DNA of 64,000 nucleotides from Psococerastis gibbosa. Its lineage: Eukaryota > Arthropoda > Insecta > Psocodea > Psocidae. The stretch covers positions 20,603,089 to 20,667,088 of the forward strand of contig OZ020488.1 in NCBI GenBank assembly GCA_963971405.1, in the 5' to 3' direction. Of this stretch, positions 62,623-64,000 are shown piece by piece. The notes under the pieces were generated by a model. It had not been told where the DNA came from, did not search any database, and was given only the letters and a program-made list of their open reading frames with translations. Numbering within the stretch: the first letter of the stretch is position 1; the number at the start of each line of letters is the position of its first letter. The translations under genes and the position numbers were made by a program.

Positions 62623-64000
62623 TTTACCGTTAACTTATGTTTGGAATTCTCCGTTATGCCTATTTTATTTATTCCCAAGGCTGCGTTTGGCTCATAATTT
62701 GTTACAACCGTAGGTGGCAGTCTTCATATCCAACCTTTGAAAAATATTTACTTCTATGACGTATGATGGACACTACGCTGGGTTTTCATATAGTAATGTA
62801 ATAAAGCTGGAAAATGTTTGTAGTTTGTACTGGCCAGTAGGGCCTAGGGCGCAGCCGTATTTAAATTGTCTTATTGCTATGAGTGTTCTCCGAAGAAGGG
62901 TTTCTTTTACCTAAAAAAACAAGCCTACAAATTCTGTTTCTATTTCAACTTTCTTCTCTGCTATTATGAATGACATAGATAAACCGGTTGTAGAGTGTTT
63001 TCTTTTACCGTACGTCCGTACCCATAGGTATTCGTTTCAACATTGAATTATTAAGCTCTCTAGATGTCCTATTTAGAGCTATATGAACTTCGCAACTTAT
63101 CTAATGAGTCTCGCCCGCATTATATATAAATAAAATAATTGACAGGCGGCACCGATATAATTATTAATTCACCCGTGGGACCCGGTTACTGGCTCTATCG
63201 CTAAAACGCATTTAAACCTGAGGTCTCCCGTGTGGAGGCTTCAAGCATTTGCCTAATTTGGCATATGGGAAAGTCAACCCTCGTCGCAAACGTACAGTAT
63301 GTATGTTTACGCAGTTTGAAAGTAAAAAAAACAAAACTATAGATTTTACAGACGAAGACTTATTAATAAAATTGCAAGAGGAGTTCGTTTAAAAAAAAAT
63401 AAATAGGGGCGAAATACTGAGTTATTGGGTCCACAACCTGAAGCGAAGCGTGAGACCTGCCTGAATTGGTTCCCTCATTTGCCCATTGTATCTAGTGGAA
63501 GTCGGGGGTGAAAGGTATGAACCCAAGCTCATAGAATATGTAAATGCCAACGTTGTGGTAAGCTACTGTGTATACAGTTGGTCAATCAAAAGAATCAAAG
63601 AAGTCCGAAGTTCTATGTAGTTCAAATCAAATCTGTAGTAAATGCCCTCAAGTAGAAATTGAAATGACGCCACTGCACTAGTTGGCGTAACATAATTTAA
63701 CAACCCCGCAACATACAACAGAAGTGTGTCGAATGAAAAAAAAACTTCGATAGAGGGACAGTAAGTTATCATATTGATTTTACTCCGTTCAGCTACTCTG
63801 CCCATGAACCTGTTGATTGTTTTGGGTAGTCCTGACCTGGTGCAATCCTGCGCATTGGTGGTTTCGACACCCTTGAAACCCTGAATTCCCTCCTAACTCT
63901 TTCTAATTTTCAATTTTACGCTTACCTATGTGAATTGTCGAAATTGTTATTGAGTGACAACAAGGTGCTCCCGATTTCCAGAATAACATTGTTAACATAA
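62623..64000. other. No gene seen to the end of the window
   Basis: AT-rich; no splice-bounded coding exon, transposon terminus or RNA gene recognised. Confidence 0.4.

Overview
This window comes from an animal nuclear genome and is probably from an arthropod with a large, repeat-rich genome. It shows GT-AG introns, AATAAA poly(A) signals, low gene density, AT-rich intergenic DNA and abundant non-autonomous transposons. I cannot name the species.

Two recognisable multi-exon genes lie on the + strand. The first is a NOS1AP (CAPON) orthologue that fills about 12.4-50.7 kb. Its first PTB-domain exon lies upstream of the window. Exons within the window carry the rest of the PTB domain (12429-35978), a linker (45017-45156), a coiled coil (45843-47467) and a proline-rich C-terminus (48362-49132). 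All junctions are in phase. There is evidence for a 15-nt microexon (LLLLQ), an alternative first exon with RRK(L/I)S motifs (33370-33834) and an alternative last exon (50300-50542) ending in a PDZ-ligand-like TTF. The second gene is a complete two-exon NDUFS3 (mitochondrial complex I), at 56553-56673 and 60779-61434, with CCAAT, NRF-1-like, GC-box and CRE-like sites upstream. A third gene, an intronless ODAD4/TTC25-like TPR ORF (10217-11200), sits upstream of the first visible NOS1AP exon, probably inside one of its introns.

Most of the rest is mobile DNA, and many copies have clear target-site duplications (TSDs). It includes a 3.3-kb hAT-like element (6749-10085) filled with a degenerate minisatellite that was later invaded by a Penelope-like element; a GGCG...CGCC MITE family with TWA duplications (PIF/Harbinger-like), including a composite MITE-in-MITE; TTAA-flanked long-hairpin elements; hAT-type MITEs that carry poly-G runs; two tRNA-like SINE families plus a third short dispersed repeat; three 5'-truncated copies of one I-like LINE, one of them inside a MITE; RTE-like and Jockey-like LINE remnants; and Penelope-terminal-repeat-like foldbacks with a hammerhead-like core. 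Long poly-G and poly-C runs recur at equivalent positions within the transposon families.

Region by region: 0-6.7 kb repeats; 6.7-10.1 kb hAT/minisatellite/Penelope composite; 10.2-11.2 kb ODAD4-like ORF; 12.4-50.7 kb NOS1AP with introns full of MITEs and SINEs; 51-56.2 kb dense MITE and LINE cluster; 56.4-61.5 kb NDUFS3, whose 4.1-kb intron holds four transposons; 61.5-64 kb mostly featureless, with a possible untranslated first exon of a downstream gene near 62.6 kb.
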